Origin: Tubulanus polymorphus
Taxonomy: Eukaryota; Nemertea; Palaeonemertea; Tubulaniformes; Tubulanidae
NCBI RefSeq assembly: GCF_964204645.1
Contig: NC_134031.1
Location: forward strand, 10,084,501 to 10,148,500
Direction: 5' to 3'
DNA length: 64,000 nt
Part shown: in pieces, positions 23,821 through 38,483 of the stretch
How positions within the stretch are numbered: the first letter of the stretch is position 1
Layout of the letters: each line of letters starts with the position of its first letter
Translations under genes and position numbers: made by a program
The notes under the pieces: model-generated
Told to the model about the DNA's origin: nothing
What the model saw: only the letters and a program-made list of their open reading frames with translations
Database searches by the model: none

Positions 23821-24022
23821 TTCTAGACCTCTATAAACCTAACCCTATAGAACCAAAAACTTCTAAAACCCAACAACCCAACACCCCTAACAAAATCCTA
23901 AGCCCCATAAACCTATATCAACCATCAAATCAACTAAAACCCTCGCGCCTCAAGTACCCTAAACTGCTAGAGCCCTAACCCCCTGAAACCATAAACCTCT
24001 AAAAACCTAACCCTCTACAACC
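23820..24022. repeat. Telomere-like degenerate repeat, block 1
   Basis: Rich in CTAACCCT, AACCCTAT and CTAGAACC words resembling decayed CCCTAA arrays. A second block is at 24700-24865. Confidence 0.55.
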
Positions 24023-24699
24023 CAGGAAGAAAGACACTCTAAATATTTGGATGGATATATGAAAGCTGTGGGTACTGGAGTGTGTAATGGGTAGTGTAGT
24101 GTGATCTGTGTGCATTTGTGGCCAGCACACAGATCACATTGTTCAATGGGGTTTGGTCCAGTACTCACGAGATTTTCAACAACACGGAAGTAACGTGTAA
24201 TAAATGATGACTTGAATTGCATGACTACCTACCACCCCTCATTATTGTTGGAAAACTAAACGTTCGGCACTGACTAAAAATTAGTAATAACATTTTAGAA
24301 ATGGCCAGAATTTTAACTTAGGTTCTATCTCATTTTTATTTTACAATTGTGATTGGTAGAATTTTTTTTTTTTAAACAGCCGTTAAGGCTTCATGTTTCG
24401 TCTGCAATTCACTGCAAATAGTTACGCATCTACGCACATTTCAGTGTTTTTGGCAGCTGTACACTCAATCAGCACCGTTCGTGACTAGCTTCACTGCGGA
24501 ATTATCATTAATTAACATCGCCATATCACATCATCAACTTATATTGTGCCTTAAAACCCCAACAGCCGAAATAATTGAAATGCACACACGATTTCTATCA
24601 TTGAAAATTGAGAGAGTGGCCATGTTTGTGTTTGCTGCTTCACGTAAATCCCGCGCGGTGGCGCCACCACGCGGAGTGGGGCCGATACGTCTAAAGGAC
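24023..24699. other. Intron sequence with a GC palindrome
   Basis: No gene recognised. GGTGGCGCCACC at about 24657-24668 is a perfect 12-bp palindrome within a longer GC-rich imperfect one. Confidence 0.45.
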
Positions 24700-24865
24700 A
24701 CTAGAACCCTCTACAAACCTCTAACCCTAAAGAACCCTAATCCTTTAGAACCCTAACCTTACAACCCTTACCCCTAGAGCCTTACACGAATACACCTAAT
24801 ACCCCCTCTCCCCCGAACCCTCTAACCCTCCAGAACGTTCTAACCCTCTAGAATCCTTTAACTTT
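24700..24865. repeat. Telomere-like degenerate repeat, block 2
   Basis: Words such as CTCTAACCCT, AGAACCCTAATCC and TTAGAACCCTAACC. The unit resembles CTAACCCTCTAGAAC. Confidence 0.55.
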
Positions 24866-26160
24866 TCACAGAACGCTTTGCACTGTTGTTCAACAATGTA
24901 GTCAGTTTTGGCGATTTTCATGGTATATTCACGGCAGTAGATGCAGAACCAGGGTAATTGGTTACGAGACAGGAGCACTTAAATTTCTAGTTCGAGAGAT
25001 GCACAGGGCATACAGTAGCTTTTCTTGCTGTGACAGCAGGTTATAACAGGTTATAGTGAAGAGTGGTTGTGACTCAAATTCAGTTCCTGAGCCTCAACAA
25101 GTTGTTCTGATGAGGGACATTCGTTTACGTTTTCCTTTTCATCATCTTCCCGGGGATAACGGTTCTCAGTGCTGCAGTTCGATGACGGTGAGCTTGACTG
25201 GTGACAGGTCAGTTCGAGTTGTTGAGTCAACTGCTAATGAATGGAAAGTCTTTGAGCGGATGGTTGGTTCGGCGGGGATTATACTGTCATCAACGTCACT
25301 CGTGCCACCGGTGTCTGATTCCTCTGATGAGGCGTTTGACAGGACCATGCGACATCTGTGGTTCATATTGTTGTTGGATTTGCTGTTACTTGTAGCTATG
25401 GTAGGGGACCGTACTGGGGGAGAGAGGCTGTAGTTAGGGTGGGGTCATGTAACTGATGGGGTTGCGTGGGCTTATACTTGACATTGTCATCTATCATGCC
25501 GTTAAAGGTATCACAGTGAGAAGGCAAGTTGTGTGTGATAGGCCTGGGTGGCTAAGCCTTACTATTGCTGATGACGATATCGTAATTACAGGTGCGTATC
25601 CTGTGTTTACTTGTGTCAGAATTATTTGCAAATGCACTAGCATAATCGTGCATTACTGAATTGATAGTAGAAGTGCCTTGCTTGGTGTTACGATTGAAGA
25701 TAAAGGCAGTGTCTTTTTGTTAGAGAGTTGCATTGGTTGCGAGAGGGTTGCCTTCCTGACCTTGCAATATGGCATTCAGATGAAACAGGAAGTGGGGTTC
25801 CCGCTGCCGTGGTCATACTGTTTGTTGATAGTGACAAGTCACTAGTATTTGTCATTATTTAGTCATCATACTTCTTCGGTTGGGTTTTTTTTTGTCTCAA
25901 CAGTTTTTTCTTTGGATGTTCATCTACCTTTTCAGTCATTTTCAGATGTCACAAGTCTCATCCATTTGGGTAACAACAGTAAATTAGCAAGTCAAGTTGG
26001 GCATTTCGGTCTGACCATGCATGCGCACTCAATTACAATGTATAAACAGCTGATTAAGATGAAATCATGGCACACTGTGTAGTAATTATGTTCAACTTTC
26101 ATGGTATACATAGTAATGGATTTTACCCATGACTCACTAGTACATGGCTGAACAATCAAT
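24866..26160. other. Unassigned sequence with short open frames
   Basis: Open frames occur on both strands (for example 25056-25433 plus and 25166-25366 minus). Neither gives a recognised motif or splice-consistent exon. It could be a fragment of a repeat. Confidence 0.35.
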
Positions 26161-26429
26161 ATCATGTTCTTCATAAGGACATCACTGGAAAAGCCCTTCC
26201 AAAGGGCCTTCCATGTGAAGCCTTTCTGAAAGGGCTCTGAAGTGTCATAATCAAGAAACAAGGTCATGCATTGATAAGTAGAATAGGGAAAAATTCATTG
26301 AAATTTTGCACATTTTCTCACAGTACTTCAAAACAGCTAAGAGCGGAAGGACGAAACTTGCCACATCAATTCCAACACATATTTCCCTCCTTATGGTAAC
26401 TGTGCATATCCAGTAGTTACAATTTGTGC

Positions 26430-27006
<577 letters not shown>

Positions 27007-27106
27007 TTAAGGACCGGAACCATGCTTTTGTGCTTGTGTCATACAAACATTTTCGGTTCTGTTTAATTCTAAATTTGTCATCTGAATATTGGAATTTGAA
27101 TTTCTA

Positions 27107-28094
<988 letters not shown>

Positions 28095-29192
28095 TAGGGG
28101 TCCAGGGACACCATGCCCACTTGGGAAGTGGTTTCAAATGCTCAACAATCTAACAATTTTTTATTCAACACCCCTGGTGACTATATAAAAAACCCAATGA
28201 CCTTGAAACCCACCACAATCATAGGACATGTCAGCAGCTACGATTTTGTAATTGATTGTGATAACAACATATGCCTCGTTACCAATTTAATATGGAAATA
28301 CTAAGTTACTTTACTATTCAACGCCCCCTGGTGACCAAATGCAAAACCCCATGACCTTGAAACTCACTACAATCATAGAACATGTCATGAACTACAACTT
28401 TGCAATTGATCATGATAACAAAATGTGCCTAGGTACAAATCTAATAATAAAATACTAAGTTATTGTACTATTCAACGCCCCCGCGTGACCATATAGAATA
28501 ACTAATGTCCTTAAAACTCACCACAACCATAGACGATGTCATGAGCTACAACTTTGCAATTGATTGTGGTTACAAAATATGCATAGGTACAAATATAATA
28601 TAGAAATACTAAGTCATTGTATTATTCAACGCCCCCTGGTGACCATATACAAAAACTAATGACCTTGAAATTCACCAAAATCATAGAACACATTATGGGC
28701 TACAATTTTCCAATTGATTGTAGTAACACAATATGCTTAGGTATGAATATAATGTGGAAAAACTTTTTCCCACCTACCAATGAGTACTGATGACACCAAG
28801 ATGACCGCCAATTACGTCATAATTGGCTGATCAAAAATACCTGTCTCAGGTATAAAACATCCCTTTCCAAAGAATACCCATCACAAATTGCAATGGAAAA
28901 TAGCTAACCAGTAGGAAGCTACAGGACTCAGAATTCAGATCAAAATTGACATTTTTGGGCACTAAAAAGGTCATAAGACGGCCATCTTGAGTCCAATCCA
29001 ACCAATTTTTCTTAAGTAGATGGGCCCTTAGGGGATTCAAATATATACCAAAGATCAAGGTAAGTGATCAAAGCGTCTTCAAAATTTCCCACAAAAAGTT
29101 AAAAAATGTGTAAAAAGTGCCGATTTTGGCGAACAACAATGGCTGCCAGTCGGCCATCTTGATTCTAACAGGGCCAGTTTTTGGGCTGAATG
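28095..29192 (+). repeat. Family A copy with head and four minisatellite units
   Basis: The head GTCCAGGGACACCATGCCCA is followed by four units of the roughly 155-bp minisatellite (28150-28750), then the tail to about 29192. There it stops abruptly and repeat B begins. Confidence 0.88.
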
Positions 29193-29203
29193 TCATATGA
29201 TGT

Positions 29204-29980
29204 CACAGTGGGTGGCTGAATATTGAGTCTTGGTGACAAAACCTCTCCCAATGTATGGCAGCCGAAGCTAAAACACCGGGGCGTAGTATTAGATCGTTTT
29301 AAATCCAGGAATTTACCACTACAATATTCAGACCTCTACCAATACCTATAGTTTGCTGATTAGTATTTTCAGGTCACAAGAAATTACAATTTATTACAAA
29401 TTCTATCAAACAGAAAACACAGCCCTCATCTTCTGCTACATCGATCATTCAGCCTGTGATCATACCAAACGTGCACGCGCCAAGCAGCGTTACAGCATCA
29501 CCATATAGTAGTCTGTACGAGCGTGTTTGTGTGTGCAACAGTCTAAGTACTACCGCGCAGGTGGAGGCCTTGTGTAGTGAACGTTCAATCTCAAACAAAA
29601 TCACCGGGTATTAAAATGAAACAATACCTATGGCGATATGTGAAATAATTATATTCCCACCAATGAGCATTTAAAATTTGCACATATACAGCAACTAGTC
29701 CAATGAAACGTTCACCATAAATGACTTCCCCATAATTATTTTAGTAGCGCCGGAATTCCCCGTATATCCCAAAAACAGCCAATCACATTCGCTCGTAGAG
29801 ACGACGCCCCCAATCGAGGTCATTGCAATATTATACGCAAGAGCTAAGAATTTTCCCGCCAAAAACAGTTTTTCGTCAAATTAAAACAAAGTTGACCATG
29901 TCTTCAATCGCATCGATTATACGTCGTTTAACCCGAGAACCAATGAAAAAAATGCTCACATAAAAAACGTACTGCGATTT
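29204..29980 (+). repeat. Repeat B, copy 1
   Basis: About 770 bp nearly collinear with 52085-52850: CATATGATGTCAC, GGCTGAATATTGAGTCTTGG, CAAACGTGCACGCGCCAAGC, TAGTAGCGCCGGAATTCCCC, AACAGTTTTTCGTC. A partial third copy is at 37334-37545. Confidence 0.85.
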
Positions 29981-30285
29981 TACATGAATTGGCTCAATGC
30001 CAACCTCATACTGCTGACAAAGGTAATCAAAAAATTCTTGGATCCACCCTTTTTGATTGAATATCAGTGCTACAATCAGTTTATTTCTAAAAGAACCAAG
30101 TTAAATAGGACCTGCTGTACATACGCCAAATCAGACACATGCATATGGATTGTTAAATTTCTTTCAGCGCTGGAAATAACATTGTCAGACTTGTCATTCA
30201 GCAGTTGAATGATAGATTTTTTTAACTAACAAATGGTGCACGATGACAAAACACATAATGATAGGGTTTTCTGCCAAAATGGTCA

Positions 30286-31240
<955 letters not shown>

Positions 31241-31800
31241 GGTCATAGAACGTAACGCGACTCAGTCAAAACTGCCGTTTTGGAGTGAATAGAAATCACG
31301 CGCGCGAGTATTGATCCATAAGTGTGTTACCGCGAATTCTATATATAGATCGAGTGTATACATCGCGTGATAATGATTGAGGCTGCCAATGGGTGACATT
31401 TACGTAGCAAAACATCGTTTCATTTTGCGAACGTAACAAATTTTTTGCGCCGTCAAATCAATGTTACGATCGAACCAATCAATATTTTTAATACAATTGA
31501 ATTGTTGGGTATTACCTCGCGCTCTTTCTTTCAACCGCACTGCACAATTCAAGATAAATGAGCATATTTCAGGTTAGTTTTGCACTGTTTACTAAAACTT
31601 TGAATATTTAACAAAAGTCAATAATGGTGACGTTCGGCCCATGTTACGTTCTGTTTAATGATTTTGAGATATATATCAAAATGTTGTCTTGAGACACCAT
31701 AATTTGTGGTTTTTGTGAATCAGGACCGCATTCCTTCCTCGACAGATCCTCAATGCCTAGTTGACCCGACTGGAAGGTCAGATACGTACACAAAACCTCG

Positions 31801-31863
31801 AACGTAACATCGATGACTGCCCTCATACAACGACGTAACATCGATGACTGCCCTCATACAACG
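31801..31863 (+). repeat. 30-bp tandem repeat upstream of transposase gene 1
   Basis: ACGTAACATCGATGACTGCC followed by CTCATACAACG occurs twice in tandem, with a partial third. GAACGTAAC also recurs at 31248, 31429, 31799 and 36576. Confidence 0.8.
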
Positions 31864-32613
31864 AAGTAACATTGTGACTGCACAAATATCTTAAGAATAT
31901 AAAATATAAATTTTTTCAGTTATGTCTTCTAAAAACGCGAGGTACAGGCGGCGTCAGGCCGATTGGGACCCAGAAAAGCATGCCGAATATCTTGAAAAAC
32001 AAAAATTAGCTAGCCAATTGAAACGTGATGCTCTGGCAGCAGAATTATCAAAAAAAAAACCATCTAAACAATCGTTGGCACAACGTGAAAAAATCCGTGC
32101 CCAAACACGCGAAAGAATGCGAAAAATGCGTGAGAAAAAAAAATTAGAAAACCCTAAACCCACTATAAAAGTAAAATTAGTTAACCCGCCAACTAAAAAA
32201 GTGCAAACTAGAGCTGATATTGATGATCAGAGGGCGTACTGGAGGGGAAAAAAACGTGAAGAGCGCGAGCGTTGGAGTGCTCAAAAGCGACGTCGCGCAA
32301 ATGAATATTATAAAAAACGGCGTGCCGCTAAAAAATTGGCAAAAAAAATGGCTTTCGAAACAGCTAACCATAAATCCGAAAAAAACTCCCCCTTTGCTGC
32401 AAAGCAAACATTATATAACGTTACATCGGCAGCCAAGAAAGCACTTCCAAAGTCCCCACGAAAATTTGCGACAGTTATAAAGCGTCTGTGTGACCAGGCA
32501 TCCCCTCGAAAGAAAATCGAATTAACAAGGCAAAATGAAAGGCTGAATCCAAGAACATGTCTATCTCACTTTTGAGCCCAAACGTCTACTTTTACTTAGT
32601 AGCCACTTGAGAA

Positions 32614-35019
32614 CAACAAGAGCCCCAAGGGGCACAATGGCCAGCCTGTCAGATTTGCTTTTTATTAATGATGTAATATGTGGGTTATATTTATCAATAT
32701 ACACTCCCTGCTCAATGTCATTTACATAGTACAATCGTGTGTTAACACAGACAGCAGGAGCGAATGTAATATAGAAATACTAGGTTATTGTATTGTTCAA
32801 CGCCCCTGGTGGCCATATACAAAAACCAATGAGCTTGAAACTCACCAAGATCATAGACCATGTCATGAGCTACAACTTTCCAATTGATTGTGGTATCAAA
32901 ATATGCATAGGTACGAATGTAATATAGAAATACTAAGTTATTGTATTGTTCAACGCCCCCTGGTGGCCATAAACAAAAACCAATGAGCTTGAAACTCACC
33001 TCAATCATAGAACATGTCATGAGCTACAACTTTCCAATTAATTATGGTAGCAAAATATGCTTAAGTATCAAAATGATGTGGCTAAACTTTTTTTCCACCT
33101 ACGAATGAGTACTGATGACCCCAAGATGGCCGCCAATTGCGTCATAATTGCCTGGTCAAAAATACTCTCTCGGATATAAAAGATCCTTTTCCAATGAATA
33201 CCCATTACAAATTGCAATGAAAAATGGCACACCATTAGAAAGCTACAGGACTCAGAATTCAGGCCAAAATTAACATTTTTGGGAACAAAAAAGGTCACAG
33301 GACGGCCATCTTGAGTCCGATCGACCCAATTTTCTCATGCCGATGGGCCCTTGGGGGATACAAATATATACGAATGATCAAGGTTATTGATAAAAGTGTC
33401 TTCAAAATTCCCCTCGAAAACTTCTAAAATGTGTAAAAAGTGCTGATTTTGGCGAACAACAATGGCTGCCAGTCGGCCATCTTGAATCTGACAGGGCCAG
33501 TTTTTGGCCTGAAGATGTGTCTAGGGTAGATACACGTATAAACCAAATATCAAGACATTACCTTGAAGCGTCTTCAAAACTTTGGAACTCTCATGAACTA
33601 TCTAGATGGTTATCTCTCGACTCAATAGCTTCAAGACCCATCTCAGAACAACTTTGTTCCATGCAGCATACCATTAACTCTCGGAAAGCGAATTGGATTT
33701 AACATTTTTTTTGGCGGAATAAAATTTGATTGAATTTGCAATTCGAGCACATGGCTAATTAGCATATCAAGTTCATACACTCGATTTGGGAAAAGCAATT
33801 TTTTGCGAACCTTGCGCAATTGTCAAGGATGAATTTTCTGTAGAGCAAATAAAAATTCCAAACACCAAATCAACTAAAGATTTCATAGAAATCGATCTTG
33901 AAATACGATTTTAAATCTTAAAATAAAACCCGGAAGTAAAACAATAGACGATACCGCGGGTTCACGTGAACACCTGATTTCTGTAAACGAAATGTTGGTT
34001 GTGACAAAATTGTTCAGACGGTTTTAGGTGGTAATTAGTACGGAAACGTAACAACCATGGTCGACTTATTCGATGAAATCAGGCCAATGTGATATCCAAA
34101 TTTTGACTTTTTTATTCTCCAGACCTCCCTGATATAGAAATAAAAAATTTTGGTGGTACGAATAGTAATAATAGTAATAATCACAGCGCCGACGGCGACA
34201 GAGCCGTGTCAGAGATCGGCGGAGTGAAAATTGCGGAGGTGGACGAACACGAAGAAGTAGGCTATTGAGCTACTTGAATCGCGAAAACTCCTGGCGCGGC
34301 CCCGACGCTTTTCGTTGATTAAGTAGTACAAATATCAAGCAATGGGTTTTCACCACAATCTACCGCCGGTGTTTACCCGATTTCAATATCACTCCAAAAT
34401 TCAAAGAAACCTCGAAATATCGAACCGCAACACTTTCGGTAGATATCCGCAGCTGCCCAACCGGGAAACTTATTTGTTGATAGCATCGATAGGATCCATC
34501 ATCTTCTCCCGTCAAGGGATTCGAACCCACTAAGCTTAAGCCGTGCCAGAATCAGATCGGGCCAATCACAGCGCTTGTAACAAACCACATTAGGCTTCTG
34601 TGGAATTTCCCAGTAAATGGGCCAATCAGCGAACACGTAGCGAACGCGGAAGTATTGTCGCGTGTTGATACATGACGTCATGCGCAAAAGCGCCAGTAAT
34701 GAAATCACGATAATTCACGTGAACAGCTGCTGATATTTTTAGATAAACCAATCACAGGGAAGACACAACTTCCTGATTGGCTGATAAAAATTGAAATTTT
34801 CCCGATTTTATTTTCGTGAAAAATGCAGAAAACATTTTTATGAAAGCCTATTTCAAAATTCTGCTCGCTACGATTCCGAGAATGGATTACGCTTAAATAC
34901 GTGATTTGTTCGAATATGCCCTCACTTGGCAAGCAAAAGAGCCTTTTGTGTGGAAACCATGTCATTTAAATTCGCTCCATTTGTATAGTAATAGGCTCAG
35001 CCTACGGCTGGCCTAATAA
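32614..35019 (+). mobile_element. Hairpin-ended composite repeat, second copy
   Basis: Collinear with 18056-20292, from CAAGAGCCCCAAGGGGCAC to GCTCAGCCTACGGCTGGCC. It has two family A minisatellite units rather than one, the LINE-like KLWNSHELSRWLSL frame at about 33571-33640, and a GGGTTCGAATCCC motif (minus) near 34515. It interrupts transposase gene 1. Confidence 0.85.
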
Positions 35020-35022
35020 GCA

Positions 35023-35298
35023 ATTAACGATATCAGCTACTTTTCCAGTAGTATACATTTCAAAACAGTCACTCTGAAATAGTATTCCTTTCAATTCGGT
35101 TGGTTTTCTATAGTGGCTGTTTCGAAGAGTCTACTATTGAAAAGTGACCATTTTGAAACATCTGGTTTCGATAGTGCACACTAGCAGTAGAGGTGACTGT
35201 AAAACCACCCGCCTGTTAACAGTGACTTAGTGATAGTAACTCCTACCATAGCAGCTACTCTCAAAACACATCGTTTCTAAAAGTCAACTATTGAACTT
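35023..35298 (-). repeat. Interspersed repeat E, copy 2 (inverted)
   Basis: Reverse complement of 1765-2041. It directly follows the composite repeat and abuts the resumed transposase frame. Confidence 0.82.
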
Positions 35299-36360
35299 GG
35301 CTTATTCGAAGATAACCAAAAATATCAAATTTGAGAAATTGTTCGTGTGGTCGGATGGTTGTTCCAACCAATATAAAGGAAAGGGGTCTTTTGGTCATCT
35401 TTCCTTGAGCAAAATTCCGGGACATGAACATCACTTCTTTGGCTCAGAGCATGGGAAAGAGGAGGGGGACAGTGAAATAGGGGTGATTAATCGAAGTGTT
35501 GATCGCGCTATTGCTGGGGGGTTAGTTATTACAGATGCTTTTGACATGTATATTCACTGTAGTAATGAATTAGTTTTGAATGAGGTAACATCAAAAAGAT
35601 CTTTCATCTTTGTTGCTAGAAACGACATTAATAGAAACCGCCCAGAAACCCAAGTTACAACATTGAAGGGCTGTCGAAGCCTGCATGCTTTTCGGGTCAC
35701 TGGGAGGGAGTACGCCTTGTCTGTCAAGCATTTTTCGTGCTTCTGCGGTGGTTGTAAACTAGGCGGCTCGTCGTGTATGAATGGTCCGTACACAGGATGC
35801 TGGGAATCCCGTTGTTTGAAGACACAGCAGGTTGTTACAGTTGAGGTTTATCTGCCGCCCAATCAAGAAAACGATGAAGAAAACGTAGTTCGAGATGAAG
35901 AAAACATATTTCGAGATGAAGAAAACATAGTTCGAGATGAAGAAAACATTATTCGAGATGAAGAAAACATAGTTCGAGATCGCAGAATTCAATGTACGCA
36001 GAATTCAATGTACTCGCAGAATTGCAGAATTCAATGTACGGCCACTGACCTATTAGATTTATCTGTTGGGCTCTAAATAACGGACGAGTACCATGCCGTA
36101 TATTTCGACCGAAACTTTTATATCGGTCGAATTATGAAGATCAATGATAACGATGTTTTAGTGAAATTTCTTCACAGTAATGGTAATCAATTTTCCTGGC
36201 CAAAGAGGGATGATATTGTAACTGTTGACGCACGCCTGCTGTTCCATGGACCGATGGAAATTTCTGGACATGGCCCATTTACATTTAATTATATCGAACA
36301 GATTGAAATTGAGTACAAACAGATTAAGAAATCAATGAAACTAGAAGATGAAAACAATTA

Positions 36361-37333
36361 AATTTAATGTATAATGATAATTGAGAGTTGTATTTGTATC
36401 AAATTGAGAGTTTCATATCGATTGATACTTTTAAATGAGAATTAGTAAAAATTAATCTCTGAAAATTTATTCTTTCATAAGAATGTACGATGTATCTTTA
36501 ATCAATAAATGTGTATAGTTTTTTAAGACGTCAATAAAATGTGTCAAGGTTTTTCCTCAAAAGCAAGCGCATCGAACGTAACCCATCGTGAGCCTCATCA
36601 ATCAATAACCACTCTAACCGGTAAGACACAGTGAGCGTGCGTTGTATTCACACCTTGCGTACGGCTTTACTTATCCTCCCTCTGCAGGGACTCGAACCTG
36701 ATGGCATCGCTACACTCAGCTGCGGCACGAACCCCTGCATCAGTAGACCGGGTGTGCAGGTACATGCGCACTTTGCGCTCGAAAACTGGCGGCACCACAG
36801 ATTGCTCGTTGTATAATCGTTGAGGCAAATTTACCTAGGATAAAACGGAAAATGTTGACTCAAAAAGAACACTTGATTCACATATTCAGGTTTTTTGTGT
36901 ATCGTCGAAGGCAATGTCCCATAAAAGTATGACCTATTCAGATCACAAAAAATGGTTTATTAGGCCACAAGCTCCCAGAATAAAGAAAAGAGAATGCGTC
37001 AAACTCGTGTACCTGTAAAATCTTTATGCTGACCGCTCCCAATCAGTTTGAATTTTTACTGAATTGGGGGCTTAAACTATCTTTATTTTATAAAATTTCA
37101 GTAATTCTAATGTCAGACAACATCGCAGGCAAGTAAAAGCAATTTTAAGGAAGGATTTTTTTATTATACACACAAGTAGCCTATGGTACCCGTTATTGTG
37201 AAATCTGCCATGTGCATTATTCAACACACTGGGGCGGAATTTCCGAAAAATTTCAAATTATCTCAAGGATTTTGGGTGTTGATTAGTCAGCACGGAAAGG
37301 GTTGAAAGTGGGATAGACATGTTCTTGTGGCTT
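36361..37333 (-). repeat. Probable tRNA-derived SINE within unassigned sequence
   Basis: On the minus strand near 36685-36695 is AGGTTCGAGTCCC, a pol III B-box-like motif, with GCCGCAGCTGAGTGTAGC just upstream and a more distant CCGGTTAGAGTGGTT. Cloverleaf folding is not evident, so this is a SINE-like relic (about 36600-36800). The rest of the interval shows nothing recognisable. Confidence 0.35.
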
Positions 37334-37545
37334 TTTGCTACTATGTGGCTTTCCCATAATTACGTGAGTAGCGCCAGAATTCCAAGAATTTTCTGTATCT
37401 CCCAAACCCAGCCAATCACATTCGCTCATAGAGACGACGCCCCCAATCAAGGTCATTGCAATTTTATATACAAGAGCTAAGAATTTTCCCCCAAAAAACA
37501 GTTTTTCATAGAATTTTAACAAAGTTGACCAAGTCATCGATGGAG
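37334..37545 (+). repeat. Repeat B, partial copy
   Basis: CCAATCACATTCGCTCATAG, AGACGACGCCCCCAATC and CAAGAGCTAAGAATTTTCCC match 29755-29880 and 52610-52740. Confidence 0.8.
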
Positions 37546-38355
37546 GTTTGCCTTCAATCCCAGGCGGACCGCTTTCTTCAACATATGGGACGCACCCGCG
37601 TTCTTAATTTCACGGGAAAAGGGTTATAGAATTGATTCCAATCACGGGCGGACATCCCCGAGATAATTTTTAAAAAGGGGTTGTTTATAAGAAAATACCC
37701 GTGAAAATAAAAATTAGGGTGTATGGATTTCTAAAATGTGACAAAAATTAAAATGTCGAAAATTTTAAATTATCGTTCCCGGTTATCTGTATCCGGGATC
37801 GGTATGAGGATGTTTCGGGATTCGAACCTTGTGTATACTTTGTGTCTTCAAACTAACAAACATGATCCTGAGTCATCTGAAATAGTCAAAGCCCTCCACA
37901 TATCACTTCTTCACCGTAATAATGGCGGATCGACTCGGTTGTACAGCGTGCCCCGAGTGTCCGGCTTATCGGTCCGAAAGTGGTCTTGTCCGCTGTGCCT
38001 ACTGTGGCTGTCCTATGTTACGCCACAAAACGAAACGGAGATTAGGTAGGTGTATCATTTAGAATGATTTATTGCTTCTTCATTGCTGATTAGGCCCAGC
38101 AAAAATACAATTTTCGCGGCCTTGTCGTGTTTTCGGTTATTACAATACAATTACAAAATGTGGAGAAACCCGGAAGTAAACAAACACAGTTATATTTTCA
38201 ACATTTTAATGAATTTTTTCGTTGTTTTAACAACTATCCATATCCATTAGTTTCCAGAAAATGGGGACAAACCCAGGTGGGGTGTATCCAAATGAGAAGG
38301 GTTGGCTAGGCCTATTAATCGCAGAAACAAATTTGTTGTGTATAGGGAGACTTTT

Positions 38356-38483
38356 CTATGCCCAAATTTTTACTGAAGTATCCCATTTCAGCTAGCAGTA
38401 CCACAACTCGTCGGGAGACCTATGCCCAAATTTGTACAGAAAGTAGGCCTCAATACCATTTCGGCTAGCAGTACCACAATCTC
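38356..38483 (+). repeat. 64-bp tandem duplication in intron 1 of gene 2
   Basis: TATGCCCAAATTT...GCTAGCAGTACCACAA occurs at about 38357 and 38421, with moderate divergence. Confidence 0.75.

Larger units (their letters stand above)
31922..36360 (+). pseudogene. Transposase-like gene 1, split by a 2.7-kb insertion
   Basis: The 5' part (31922-32575) is a Lys/Arg-rich protein: ARYRRRQADWDPEKHAEYLE, then REKIRAQTRERMRKMREKKK and PRKFATVIKRL, a DNA-binding type N-terminus. A TTTTTTCAG just before the ATG could be a splice acceptor. Insertions occupy 32614-35298. The 3' part (35291-36073) has KLFVWSDGCSNQYKG, HHFFGSEHGKEEGDSEIG and a Cys-rich block (CFCGGCKLGGSSC), an RNase-H-like transposase style. 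An acidic hexapeptide-like repeat (RDEENI, 35870-35990) follows, then a stop at 36074. The next frame (about 36077-36360) holds a tudor/chromo-like YFDRNFYIGRIMKI and WPKRDDIV. The two halves are linked by layout and family memory, not proof. The superfamily is not identified. Confidence 0.6.

Noticed and set aside
25056-25433. 125-codon plus-strand frame as a host gene
   Set aside because: No recognisable motif, splice context or repeat-family match; the opposite strand is equally open.
31954-32407. Phe-rich minus-strand frames opposite transposase gene 1
   Set aside because: Shadows of the Lys-rich plus-strand coding sequence.
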